Positions 50,491 to 61,344 of a stretch of DNA of 64,000 nt are shown here, in pieces. The position numbers and the translations under genes were made by a program. The stretch is from Nitzschia sp. DOCU1 (taxonomy: Eukaryota > Bacillariophyta > Bacillariophyceae > Bacillariales > Bacillariaceae). The notes under the pieces are model-generated. The model saw only the letters and a program-made list of their open reading frames with translations, made no database searches and was not told the origin of the DNA. Location of the stretch: positions 3,782,001 through 3,846,000 of the forward strand of contig OX595985.1 in assembly GCA_951394045.1 (NCBI GenBank), given 5' to 3'. Numbering within the stretch: the first letter of the stretch is position 1; the number at the start of each line of letters is the position of its first letter.

Positions 50491-53295
50491 GCGATGGTGC
50501 GACAAGGCGTGGCCTCGAATGCCGTTCTCTCGATGCTGCTGACTCTACAAACCGCACGGCACTGCATTCTTACGGCGTTCGGCGACTCCGTTCTTGGGTA
50601 CACGGCCGCGCGTCTTCTCCCTCTGATGGGCGTAGGACAAGGCAACGGATGCGGCCCTGCGGGCTGGGCTGTTCTGAGCACTCCGCTCATCGCTATGCTC
50701 CACACCGCGGGATTTGGACTCTCCATGGTCTCAGCACTTTCGTGTCGATTGCTCTCCTTTGTCTGCTATGCCTTCGTGGATGATACTGATATCGTACATA
50801 CCGCCCGCGATATTCATACAACGGGTGAAACATTAGTCCCACAAGGCAGCGCCGCCACGGGGGCGGCTCTCCAGGCAAAAGACAAAAGTTATTGGTACCT
50901 GATTGACTTCAGATGGACGGGACGGATTTGGACATACCGATCTGCCACCGACATGCCTGGTGTGGTCGACGTGAAGGAACATACAGGCGAGCGGATCGTC
51001 CTTGAACGTCTTGAGCCCTCCGAGGCACGAGAAACTCTGGGAGTCTTTCTGGCAATGGACGGTAACTGCAAACGCCAAGTGGAGATCCTTCGAGAAAAAG
51101 CCATGCTGTATTGCGATCAACTCAAAAAAGGCTTCGTCTCGAAATGGGAAGCATGGTACGCGCTGAAATCTACAATTCTGAAAACCGTCGAGTACCCTAT
51201 GGAGGTTCTAAGCTTAAGTTGGAAGCAATGGACTCACATCCTTGCCCCCATTCTCCAAGCCAATCTTCCAAAGGCAGGGTTCGTTGGCTCCTTTCCGCGC
51301 CACATACTTTTTGGTCCCCCATCCGAATTGGGCCTTGCGATTATGCATCCGTTCCATCTCCAATACCTCAAGCAACTTCATGTGGTTTTGGATGAAACAC
51401 AGACCGACTCGATTACCCACGACCTGTTGGTTGGGACTGGAGAGGCGCTCCTGGTGCAGGCTGGCTTCCCCGGTCACCTCTCAGATATCCCGTTCAAGAC
51501 CATGAAGAGGGCCCTTCCGACTTGCTGGTGGGCTGACCTGCTAGAATATATGCAAGACCACAACCTTTCCTTTCAAGATCCGCTACCGACCCTACCGAGT
51601 CGCACTTCCAACGATGCGCACCTGATGCCGGCCTTCGTCCAGGCTGGCTTCCGCGGCGTTGAGCTCTCCATGCTCAACGAGTGCCGCCTCTTTCTCGGTG
51701 TGTATGCAATTTCGCATATTCTCAGTATGGATGGCGCCACTGTGGAGTTGTGGGCCTGGGAGGGACGTCGCGAATTGCCTGATCCGTTCATTCGGTGGCC
51801 CCGCCCCGCCCCATCACTTTCCAAGGAATTTTGGAGACTTTGGCAACGGGCACTTATGCTGTCCTTCCCTAGCATTCTACCCAATCGTCAAGCCCATTTT
51901 CTTCTTGGTGAGTGGTATCCGGCTGCCCTCCGAATGCATTGCTGGTATTATGACCCCGCCTCCACCTCCCTGTTCCGTCGCGACGGCCACACCTTCCGAA
52001 TCTTCCGTCAAGTCCCCACAATGACAGGCCGAGCGGCTTGTCTTAAAACTATCCGGTTTATCGGCCCCCAAGAAATGGCGGCCCTCCCACCCTCTGCCAT
52101 TCCGTGCTCTGTATCACCATTCGGCGCCTTTCACCGAATTACTGGGATCGCCACCGTACAGGCGCCTGACCCACCCATGGCACCCCCGCAGACAATACAC
52201 GAGTGGTTGAGTAGATTGCCTCCCGGCGAACGCTGGGCAGTGGATCGCCTCTCTATTCAAGAACCTGAACAAGTGGTGGCAGCGATCAAAAATGGTTCGG
52301 CCCGGGCTATCTCTGACGGATCATATAAAAAACCCTTGGGGACCTCGGCCGCCATCCTTCGAGCAGCCTCCCGAAAACAACGGTTCCTTTGCGTCAATCG
52401 AGTTCCAGGTCGGGAGGACGACCAATCTGCCTATCGCAGTGAACTCGCTGGGGTTGTGGCTTCTCTTACGCTCATCGCGGGAATCTGCTCCATTTACAAG
52501 ATTCGTGTCGGCAAAGTCACCCTCAGTCTCGATGGCAGCAGGGCCCTTGATCAAGCACGGGATGCTTGGCCACCAGACCCCGGACAACCCGATTTCGATT
52601 TACTCCAGCTCATCAAACGCCGCCTTCGGCAGATACCCATTACAATTGACTGGGAATGGATTGAAGGACATCAAGACGACCACGCTGACTGGTCTAGATT
52701 ATCCCCGCTTGCTCGCGACAATATACTCATGGATAGTCTAGCCAAAGCTCACCTCAATCGTCTACTGGCCGACCACTGGCGTCCGACACCATTGACTGTC
52801 AATCCAGGCTGGGCACTTTTGGTGGACGGAAAACCTGTTTCTCGGTTGGCCCGAAGAGAATTGTATGAGCATATTTGGGCTGGCACCACCAAGGAATATT
52901 GGGTGTCGAAATTTCATTGGCCACCTTCCGCCATTCCCTCCATCCGATGGGATCTCCTTGGCGAGGCATTCGGGTCGCTTCCTTTTGCCGATCAACGTCG
53001 GACCATCAAGCTAGCCTCTGGGCATCTGGGGGTAGGTCGCCAGCTCCTCCGGAGAAAAGGGCAAACACACTCCAACTGCCCGCGCTGCGACACCCCGGAT
53101 GAAGACTCGACACACGTCCTTCTCTGCCCTGACCCACGTGCCTCTGACGCATGGGCCACCGCCCTACAGTCACTTCGGGCCCATCTGCAATCCCTTCAGA
53201 CGGACCCAGCCCTGATTGACTTGCTTCTTACAAATCTGGGCAGTTGGCATTCGGGTCGCCCTCGGCGCTCACCCCAAAACACCCAATTGCGATGA
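50484..53295 (+). pseudogene. LINE ORF2, RT core, RNase H and zinc cluster
   Basis: Continues RT with A-M-V-R-Q-G-V, G-Q-G-N-G-C-G-P-A-G-W-A and the catalytic F-V-D-D. Next come a thumb region, an RNase H domain (A-I-S-D-G-S-Y; Y-R-S-E-L-A-G; L-D-G-S-R; E-G-H-Q-D-D-H) and a C-P-R-C...H-x4-C cluster. The open frame nominally starts at ATG 50455, but real homology begins after the T6 run. It stops at TGA 53293-53295, after which the same frame stays open. Confidence 0.88.
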
Positions 53296-53775
53296 ATATG
53301 GCAGCAGCAAGAGCTTATCGGCTGGCACGCCCTGATCTACGGCTTTCTTGGCTCTACTTGGCTGTCTGCTCAGAAAGCTTATTTTAAGCGGGTGGGTTCA
53401 AGACGGTCGGAACGTCGCTGGCTGTCGGAAGTTATTAAGAAATTACAGGGTGTCAGCTGGGACATGTGGCGTCACCGGAACGGGGTGCTCCACCACTCTG
53501 TCACTCCGGCACAGCGCCGCCACGGCGAGGTGGTCAACACGGATATCTACGCGCAATTTGCCCTTGGGACCGCGACATTGCGACCAAGCAACCGGCATTG
53601 GCTGCAACGTCGCCCTGTGGATACGGTGCTGGCATATCCTCTCCTCCGGCGTGAACAATGGTTAGAATCTCTTCGGCGGGCGCGGGAACGCTTTCAGATG
53701 GAAAAGGATGCCCGTTGGCAGGCCCTTGCCTCCCAGCGGGCGCTCATGGCCAATTGGCTAACTGGAATTTCGTAA
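53296..53775 (+). pseudogene. LINE ORF2 C-terminal extension after TGA
   Basis: In phase with the upstream frame and open for 159 codons after the TGA: I-G-W-H-A-L-I-Y-G-F, W-D-M-W-R-H-R-N-G-V and a W-L-T-G end. These Trp/His/Arg-rich helices extend the RNase H and zinc region and end at 53775. A CGA to TGA change would explain the stop. Confidence 0.75.
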
Positions 53776-53935
53776 ACTTCGCGGGGTTTTTTGGTGTATT
53801 GTTGCATATTGTTAATTTGGGGTACATGTCCGACGTTCGACGGCTGGCGGTGACCAACTACCTGACCGCGGCGTCTTTAAAGCCTTTTCAGGCATACAGG
53901 TTGTAGTAACCGGTATAATCTTTTGAGTTGTTTGT
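53776..53935 (+). other. LINE 3' noncoding tail
   Basis: 160 bp between the ORF2 end and the resumed LTR; no poly-A run at its end. Confidence 0.6.
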
Positions 53936-54209
53936 TTGTAGGCATGCCGTTGGCAAGGGACTCTATGGGTAAGTCAATGTTACTATGCGATATACTACAG
54001 AGCGCGTATATGTGTAACACTGCGACTCCTTTGATCGCCGCGTCGGTGCGCCGTCGGCGACGACGTCACCGCTCGTTCGCATCCGTGTCCGTTAGCCGTC
54101 TGTACATTGTCCGTCCAACGGACGACTCCGTTCATCTACGACTACTAAGACTACCAGCTTAAAGGACTAACTTGACTAAACTAATTATGCGTCTCTGTGG
54201 GGTATGGCA
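53936..54209 (-). repeat. Gypsy-B copy 3, 5' LTR, outer part
   Basis: Reverse-complement LTR resumes at TTGTAGGCATGCC and ends GGGGTATGGCA. Together with 45212-45489 it lacks about 65 bp of the 618-bp LTR. The next five bases outside are AATTC. Confidence 0.88.
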
Positions 54210-56862
54210 AATTCCAATGCCGTATCGCGAGGAAAAAGCACGGCGAAATTCCAACACCGTATCGCGAGGAAAAAGCACGACGAAATTCCAACGCTGTCGG
54301 AGGGACGACAATGCAATACGCACCATGGTACGATTCATTTTCGTCAATTAGGTCGACTTACCCAGCGACAATATCTCCCATCAATAAACGTGCCAAAAGA
54401 AATGATATAGGTGCTATCATTGCTCATGTTACCTTCGTCAGCATCATTCATCAGACATGGAACAAACAAATTGCTAACGAAATGAGTTTCTTGCCACGAA
54501 ATTTGGTTTTGTGCTTCCGGTTCGCTGCTTGCATCGCAATCGACCAATCAAATCTCACCAATCCACGTAGACCCCACGTAGAAGTTTAACAGTACACAAT
54601 TGCAACAAAAGTCCGTCCCAACGCAATTTCTATGTGTTAAACTATCGCGAAGAAAAACCACGAGAAAACTGCAACACCGTCCGAACAACGACAACGCAAA
54701 ACGCAATACGCACCATGGCCCGATTCCTTCGTCAATCTGATCGGTTCCCCTAGCGACAATATCACCGATCAACAAATCTACGTACAGGAGCTATCCTTGA
54801 TCATCGTTACCATCATCTCCATCCTTCATCAGACATGGAATCAATACATTGCAGACCCAATGAGTTTCGTCCCACGAAATTTGTTTTTGTGTTTCCCGAA
54901 CGGTGTCAACAACTGGTAAATTATCTCTCCCTTCTCATTCCCCCTCCAAATCTCCTTATTTAACAATGTACATAAATAAAATTTTCCTTCCGCTCGTGAA
55001 CATGTCTCTTTTCTACTATCCCTTACGTACTTCCCATCCTTCCAAGCATTTCACCGCACATTCACTGCCACAAGGAACAACCTTCTTCTCTCACCGATCA
55101 CCAACAACCCGTACGCACATCCACAACCTCCTTCTCTCGCGTGCGCTCCTCTCACCCAACGTCCTCTCCTATCAACTTATCCGACCGTTACTTTTGCTAC
55201 ATCGAGGCTCTCATTTTCTCTTCCACCATCATCGTCTTCTAACCACACTTCCACCCAACAATGACACCTTCCCATCCCCTCCACCAACATTGCACCTCAA
55301 ATCATCATTGCAACACAGATAGATGTCCTCTTTCACCAACTCTCCTCACCAAACGTTATTTCTGACAGTTCGCTCCTCCTCCAATAATTCCTACACTCGC
55401 ATCCCACTCTGCTATGTAATTTAACGTCTGTCCGGAAGCCTTCCCGCGCCTGCACCTACTACTACCCCCTTTTCTTATCTATTTCGTTTTCTCCTTGCGG
55501 AGTGCCTTGGCTCACACCGGGGCCCCTTCCCCAGTGTTCGGTAGGTCTTGCGGGTCACCCTCATGGGAGCACCACGGACCACTATCGAGTTAGTCTTCTT
55601 GCGGCTACGTCGGAATCCTACGTCTCTTTTTCTACCAGCAATTTCAAACTGAAGGGCATAATTTAGTTTTTTGCCCAAACGTCCCACGCGGCGCGTCTGA
55701 GTCGCAGCCCTAACGGTGCAGATGAGAGAAAACGTCGTCGTGATTGCAGAACTTACTCTAGAACTAACTAAAGACAATACGATGAAAGTGATAGGATCGA
55801 AGATTGTGATTAGAGTATCGTTAGTCTTGATCGATATCGAGAGTGCCGCTGAGCGAAAAGGGGGAACGTCAGTGGATATCCTACCGATGCAGCACTGTGC
55901 CCTTTATTCAGCTAAAAAAACCGCTTTCTTCAGAATGAAGCGTTTTTATGGTTGAATGACGTCACCGTCAGCACGCCTTCCTTTTCTCGGTCCCCTCACA
56001 TGAACTTGGTATACGGATACCACCCATATTCCCTTATTGATGTCGTCGCATATGTACCATGCCGCAGACCAGCATCCCATTCCGTCCTTGAATAGGTTGG
56101 GAGGTCGTAGAGGTGGCATAACTACCAGGATGATGATCGACTCGTTAGACTCTATCGACTCGTTTGATGCTATCACGCGAAACAGACGCGCGGTCTGAGC
56201 GATGACGTTGGTAGGCGATGCCACATGTTCAAACTTGCGGTTCTGAATATTAGGTTATGAGCCTGCAATTCTCATTCTGTTGATTAGTTTGACTAAGATC
56301 GCGCGTTCTGACTTAGACGGTGCTCTTATGGCATACAAGTTGTACGACGGAGAAAACGAAAATTGCACGACTAAATATATGCCCCGTTCGGCACTTTACT
56401 TAGGTCCGCGATGGTCATTGGCCGTTTCGGGGGGCGCCTGCCAACCTAATCTCCGAAAGTTTGGGCACAGTCAAACCAGGCGAAGCGCGCCACAATAATG
56501 AGTTTGACCCAGCACCGCGATACACCGTGTTGTAGGAAGTTTGACTTTTCCCTCCAAAAGTTGAAAGCCAAAATCCCGCCAAATCCCAAAGATTTTCCCT
56601 CCACAAATTGAAATCATTGCTCCTGCAATCAAGAGAGGTAGAGACTCTGACAAAAAGAACAACTTCTTCCACCATTTTTGTATCCCGGGTTCTTCACAGG
56701 TTTTCCCTCCAAAATTGAAAAGACCCTCTATTGGTACTGGAGTTGTGGTGGAGTGCACGGTGTCTCTCCACAGAAGAGAGGTAGAGATTCAGGCAAAACA
56801 GGAACAATTTATTGGATTGCCTATTTCAAAAGTATAAGAGGAAAAAATCGCCCTAGCTGAAG
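54210..56862. other. noncoding stretch with degenerate duplications
   Basis: No supported gene in 2.65 kb. It holds a 37-bp tandem repeat (54211-54300), two diverged copies of a roughly 250-bp segment (about 54290-54520 and 54655-54895), a T/C-rich stretch with a meaningless 139-codon frame (54903-55322), and three TTTTCCCTCCA phrases within 170 bp just upstream of the SDR gene. Small frames at 55475-56498 show no family features. Confidence 0.5.
54211..54300. repeat. 37-bp tandem repeat, about 2.5 copies
   Basis: ATTCCAA...CGTATCGCGAGGAAAAAGCAC units start at 54211, 54248 and 54285, with slight differences between them. It begins two bases outside the LTR end. Confidence 0.85.
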
Positions 56863-58044
56863 ATGACAACCAAAATTTTGTTGACCGGTGCCTCTGGGTA
56901 CCTTGGGCAGCATTTGCTATGGCACTGGATGACAAACGGGATTAAGATCAATGGTGCTGAATCCTCCCTCAACTCCGTGACAGTGGTTGCAACGTATAAT
57001 CAGTCTCCAGGGTTCGAGCATGCTACCCAAGAATGTTCTCAACTTTTCACCAAAGTCAATGTAATCCCCTTCTCCTGCGATATGACACATCCAGAATCAG
57101 TTGATGCCCTTTTCGAGCAACACAGTTTTGATATTTGTATCCACACAGCTGGGCTCTCGTTTCCTGGAGCATGTGAAAAGGATCCAGAAAAGGCCAGGAG
57201 GATCAATGTTCCTGAATATTTTTTTCAAAAGCTAGAAGGTGTGTGTCTTGTTGCCCTGTCCACTGTTCATGTCTATGACGGTGCAAGAAACACTGCCCTG
57301 GAGGGGTTCTACAATGAAGAAAACGATGCTCCAAACCCTGTAAATGTCTATGGTCGGACAAATTTGGAAATGGAACAATACCTGAAGGAGCATCCAAAGG
57401 CCCAGTGGACTGTGATTCTGCGCTCAGATATTATCATGGGACCCATTGCACCCTTAACCCAGGCCCATGATACATTTCTGCACTTTTGCGCTTCCAGGGA
57501 TCAAAAAGAAACTTCCTTTTTCACCAATGAATATCGAACTGTTGTGAGTGTTGAGCATGTATGCCGAGTCGTGGATTACTTTGTTGCCAATCAGGATTCA
57601 CCCAGTGGTGAGTACAATATTTACAATATGGGGGGTCCATTACGGGTGACTCGATATCAGATGGCCCAAGAAGTCTTCAACTATTTGGGGTATGACCCAA
57701 AAGTAATTCTTCCCTCTGAACGAACCTGTCCTACAACCCCCTTGGATACTTGCATGGACAGTAGTCGGTTGGAAGATGTTACAGGCATTGTGCATGAACC
57801 AGGAACCCTGCGCGGAATTGTTGCAATGACATTGAAGGATCTCCCCAGGCCTCCTGTCATCAACCAGGTCTCCTCATTCTCGATTTTTGGATGCTCTGAG
57901 AGGCCATTTTACATGCTTGGTCGTCCTTCTTTGGCATGCCATTCCAGCTACTATTGTGAACTGGCAGAGTGCAGTTCTGTGGCAAAAAGTACCAAGCACC
58001 CACCCCACATGTCCCCCAGAATAATGTTGGCACTCCAAAAATGA
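56863..58044 (+). CDS. extended SDR, RmlD/MAT2B-like
   Basis: 393 residues. The N-terminal Rossmann motif T-G-A-S-G-Y-L-G (residues 8-15) binds NAD(P). L-S-T-V-H-V-Y follows near 132-138 and V-Y163-G-R-T-N167-L-E-M-E. The whole resembles dTDP-4-dehydrorhamnose reductase and the related regulatory subunit of methionine adenosyltransferase. The usual catalytic Y-x3-K is Y-x3-N here, which argues against simple reductase activity and for a regulatory or altered role. The last about 70 residues look unlike the family and may reflect an unrecognised intron or a wrong end. Stop codon TGA. The upstream region carries repeated TTTTCCCTCCA phrases. Confidence 0.75.
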   Translation: MTTKILLTGASGYLGQHLLWHWMTNGIKINGAESSLNSVTVVATYNQSPGFEHATQECSQLFTKVNVIPFSCDMTHPESVDALFEQHSFDICIHTAGLSFPGACEKDPEKARRINVPEYFFQKLEGVCLVALSTVHVYDGARNTALEGFYNEENDAPNPVNVYGRTNLEMEQYLKEHPKAQWTVILRSDIIMGPIAPLTQAHDTFLHFCASRDQKETSFFTNEYRTVVSVEHVCRVVDYFVANQDSPSGEYNIYNMGGPLRVTRYQMAQEVFNYLGYDPKVILPSERTCPTTPLDTCMDSSRLEDVTGIVHEPGTLRGIVAMTLKDLPRPPVINQVSSFSIFGCSERPFYMLGRPSLACHSSYYCELAECSSVAKSTKHPPHMSPRIMLALQK

Positions 58045-58505
58045 ACTATTGTTGGCATTGTTCTTAGCAAACAGCGTTTTCCTTACTTGCAACTGCATCA
58101 TTACTAGTAGAAAGCATATTGACGTCTGGGCATGCGTAGGTGTGGACGTCGACCCTGTAATCTACCGGTAGAGACTGTAACATCGGCAATTTTCTAGTAC
58201 CTGTGGCCGAAAAAAAGGGAAGGGAAAAAAGGAAGTTTAAGAAGGGGAGCTCATGCCCAACGGCAAGCGCCCGTTGTAGAGCACCCGAGGTGCGCATTTG
58301 TATCATAAATATTATTTCGTCCGTCGTTTCGTCGACGTCGACGTCGGCATTCTTCTTGCAAATGCATTTCGAGTGTTGCTACAAAACAACAATCCAAATC
58401 CATCGACTACAAATCAACCTAAAGTCTCATCGACTATAAATTAGCTACAGTGGGTTGGACTGCTACAATAGAGAAGGGACGATGACTCCGAATCAACAAT
58501 CATCA
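58045..58505. other. intergenic between convergent genes
   Basis: 460 bp between the ends of the SDR gene (plus) and the zinc-knuckle gene (minus). No ORF with family features; presumably both 3' UTRs. Confidence 0.5.
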
Positions 58506-59594
58506 TCACTCATTTGTATTGTCATCGCCGGGCTCTGGCTCCCATGGAATGTTGTCCATCCGCTTTGTTTGGTCAACTGGAAATCCTCTCTTCCTTTGAT
58601 GCTCCGGTGTCCTGCATTCAAAGAATTTCCCTGGTTGCTTTTGCTTTGGCTTTGGATGGTAATCTGTCCAGTGGCAATCCAACTTACAATAGCCACACTC
58701 TCTGCATCGCTTTGGTAATCGTCTCTTCTTCATTTGAGGCTCAAGGAATGCATTGGCCTGGACATACTGAGCCGGTTCCACTGGCGTTTGGCCAGCAAAA
58801 GCTGCGACAACAATCCGCCTTGCTTCGGGGGCACTTTCCTCTTCCTCATCCTGGAAAACAGAAAATTGTACATCATCTTCCTCTCGTTCTTCTATTGGGG
58901 GAAGATCCATCATTGCTGGGAACGGATTATTCATTTCAACGGACGCTCGCTTCTGCCTCCTCTCGGCCGCATTTGAAGCCACCAAGATTTTTGGAGCCTC
59001 CTCATCAAACGACACATCACTGCAACGATCCTGTCCACGCAACGCTCGTCGAAGGCCCTTGTTCTGGTTCAATACTGGCAGCAAAGTAGCTGCAACATTT
59101 CCAGCCTTCTTCATTTCTTGGTAAAAGTCCATCAACAAGAAGGCGGTCTTGTAGGTCATGTCAGAGGCTGGTCTTCTATCATCTTCCTCGTCCTTTACCC
59201 AGGCATTCCAGAAGCAAGTAAACTTTCCCCAACGGATGGAAGTGAAGTTGTCGGCCTCATCAGTCAATCCATCAGTAGCAGATGTGGAGCCCCCCTGGAA
59301 CCGAGTGTAGTGCTTTCGAAAAAACTCCTTTTCGCAGTCTGTGATGACTTTTCTGACACCTCGTTTTCGTCCCAATTTTCCGGCAACCCATGCGGCCGAT
59401 GCGGTCAACTCTTGCATTCTTTCACTTGACTCCTCGTTGCTGGCATTATTGACAAGTGCATCCCAGGATCCATCTTTAAATGAATCCTCAATGCGACCAA
59501 CAGCTTGGTCCAAGTCTTCTGTGCTTGTGTCGTACTCCCCAGCAATCAACCCGAAATCTTCTCCAGTCGAAGCAAAATATTTGGTACATTCCAA
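58506..59594 (-). CDS. unknown protein with Cys/His cluster
   Basis: About 362 codons on the minus strand. The start is uncertain: the codon at 59594 is TTG, the frame stays open to 59720 without an ATG, and a frame shift or an unseen intron would be needed to join it to the M-K-W-I-H-N-P-Y text at about 59690-59740. The body is helical (T-A-F-L-L-M-D-F-Y-Q-E-M-K-K) with an acidic stretch. The C-terminus has C-R-E-C-G-Y-C-K-L-D-C-H-W...H and then F-F-E-C-R-T-P-E-H, likely metal-binding. No family recognised. It may be a host gene or a domesticated or decayed transposon gene. Confidence 0.5.
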   Translation of the reverse strand: MECTKYFASTGEDFGLIAGEYDTSTEDLDQAVGRIEDSFKDGSWDALVNNASNEESSERMQELTASAAWVAGKLGRKRGVRKVITDCEKEFFRKHYTRFQGGSTSATDGLTDEADNFTSIRWGKFTCFWNAWVKDEEDDRRPASDMTYKTAFLLMDFYQEMKKAGNVAATLLPVLNQNKGLRRALRGQDRCSDVSFDEEAPKILVASNAAERRQKRASVEMNNPFPAMMDLPPIEEREEDDVQFSVFQDEEEESAPEARRIVVAAFAGQTPVEPAQYVQANAFLEPQMKKRRLPKRCRECGYCKLDCHWTDYHPKPKQKQPGKFFECRTPEHQRKRGFPVDQTKRMDNIPWEPEPGDDNTNE

Positions 59595-59865
59595 TTTTGG
59601 ATGGGGAGGCTCAACAAGCTCCTCCCAACCGCACCCAGCTTCAACCTCTTCTTCAATCTCCCATCCGTCATAGAAATGGGCATACCTTGACGGTAGCCCA
59701 AGAAGACGGATGTGTATGGATTATGGATCCACTTCATTTTGTGCAAAGGCAGCGTTGAATCAATTCCAATTTGTTGGATTCATATTGCGAAATGGGGGCC
59801 CAGTTTCGTCATTGGAAGTGGGCATGAAAATGATTCATCGTCATTTTGTCATATTTTTGGGCGAG

Positions 59866-61344
59866 TGTCCGGCCACGTAGGTAGCTCAAGTGTAAGCCTT
59901 TGACAAAAAGGCCTCAGAATTATCATAAACAAGCCATTTTGGCCGATTCTAAACTGTCAGAAAAGTGTAAGCCACCAACAGGCCACCAATAGGGTTGCTC
60001 CAAAAAGTGTAAAACATCAATTAGAAAGTCATTATGTTCGGTTCTTGACGTCATTGAACCCAATGCCGTGGTCGGATTCATAGTCATACGAGTCAGCGAC
60101 GGGGTTGAGCATTTCGCAACTGACTAGATTTGGCTATAGAATGACTACGGTGCTGCGATTGTGAGGATATATAGTTCACTACCATAGCCCAGCGCTGCCA
60201 GGTTTATAGGTTCGTAGCAATCAATCTCGGCCACTTAGTAATCTCGTAATATTAGCAATTGTCGTGTGTTAAGTGCACTGTATGATACGGTCAAAATCCA
60301 TATCACACCACACTTCATCTAGCTATTCCTATTCCAAGATGTTCCTACATTTAGAGGTCTACAAATAATAGCTCTTTGAATATAATTTGTCCGCTATTGG
60401 GTTCTCAAAGTCATTTTTGTTGTTCCCTCAGCTGAGGCTCTCTGACTGCCCCAATACGAGTCGTTCTACATCAAAAGCGGGATGTACTATTCATACCACT
60501 TGCAGTACCCGCGACAGAGGAATAGTGGAAGACTACCACTACCCTAGAAACCCCGCCGGAATTGACCATCGTCTAACAACACAGTCGCAGGCGTTCAAGA
60601 ACATCCCGCTAAGAGCCGACGATGGTACCACCAAGATGGTTGATTGTAGAGTCCCACAACCTTTCCATCGTCTCCAGTGTCTTTGAAATTGATCGGCAAA
60701 CCAAAGGCAGCGTCGTGATGGCATCCGAAGATGATAATAGGAGCCAGAAGACAAAGATGCAATAAAAATAAACGCGGCGTTAGCGTCACGAATGAGCGCT
60801 TTACAAAAGATCCAAAACAATAGACGTATCTATAATAACACGAACGACAACTTACCTGGTTTGTTCCTTCTGAATCGTCCTCTAACGAGCAATAGCCGCG
60901 TCAACAACCTCGTCGGTCGACGAGGAATTTTCATCAAATCCTTGCCTCGTGAAATTAGGACCATTCTCCGCCAAAACGAGCTGTAACAACCAGAGAAGCG
61001 GCTCGAATAGGCTTCGATAAGTTGTTGATCGATTGCAATAAACGGGGGTAAGAAATACTTACTACAGCACTCACAATCGTTGACGCCGTCATTGTGTTTT
61101 TTTTTGGCCGAAAGATCCGCACTCATACACTGTACGGCGGCAGGCCGGAATGGCATGAATGCCCGCACGCTGGCACGCCATTTTTTGCCTTGCAAAATTG
61201 GTTGTTAAAGTAAATTGTTTGGTAGTAATTATGCTCGTTTAAAGGCAGTCATTTGGTTTCGAATTCTTTTCCTTCTTTTCCCCCCTTTTTTCTTCATAAA
61301 ATCTTAGCTACCTACGTGGCCGGACATAAGCCTTTTTGGGCGAG
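59866..61344. repeat. TIR-bounded tandem unit 1
   Basis: A unit of 1461 bp plus an 18-bp spacer. It is bounded by a 21-bp perfect inverted repeat: TGTCCGGCCACGTAGG... at 59866-59886 and its reverse complement at 61306-61326. The spacer 61327-61344 reads TAAGCCTTTTTGGGCGAG; the last 12 bases of it also precede unit 1. Within the unit no ORF exceeds 121 codons, and no known domain was seen. The minus strand carries splice-like GTAAGT sites. Confidence 0.92.

Larger units (their letters stand above)
45490..53935 (+). mobile_element. LINE (APE-type non-LTR retrotransposon with RNase H)
   Basis: About 8.4 kb inserted in the LTR of Gypsy-B copy 3. It has two overlapping frames: ORF1 and a long ORF2 with apurinic-type endonuclease, reverse transcriptase, RNase H and a C-C-H-C cluster. 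No target-site duplication was seen; instead about 65 bp of LTR are missing. There is no 5' UTR before ORF1 and no clear poly-A tail before the LTR resumes. Confidence 0.9.

Noticed and set aside
60170..60230. tRNA-like GGTTCGTAGC phrase in the tandem unit
   Set aside because: No A box or cloverleaf could be built around it.
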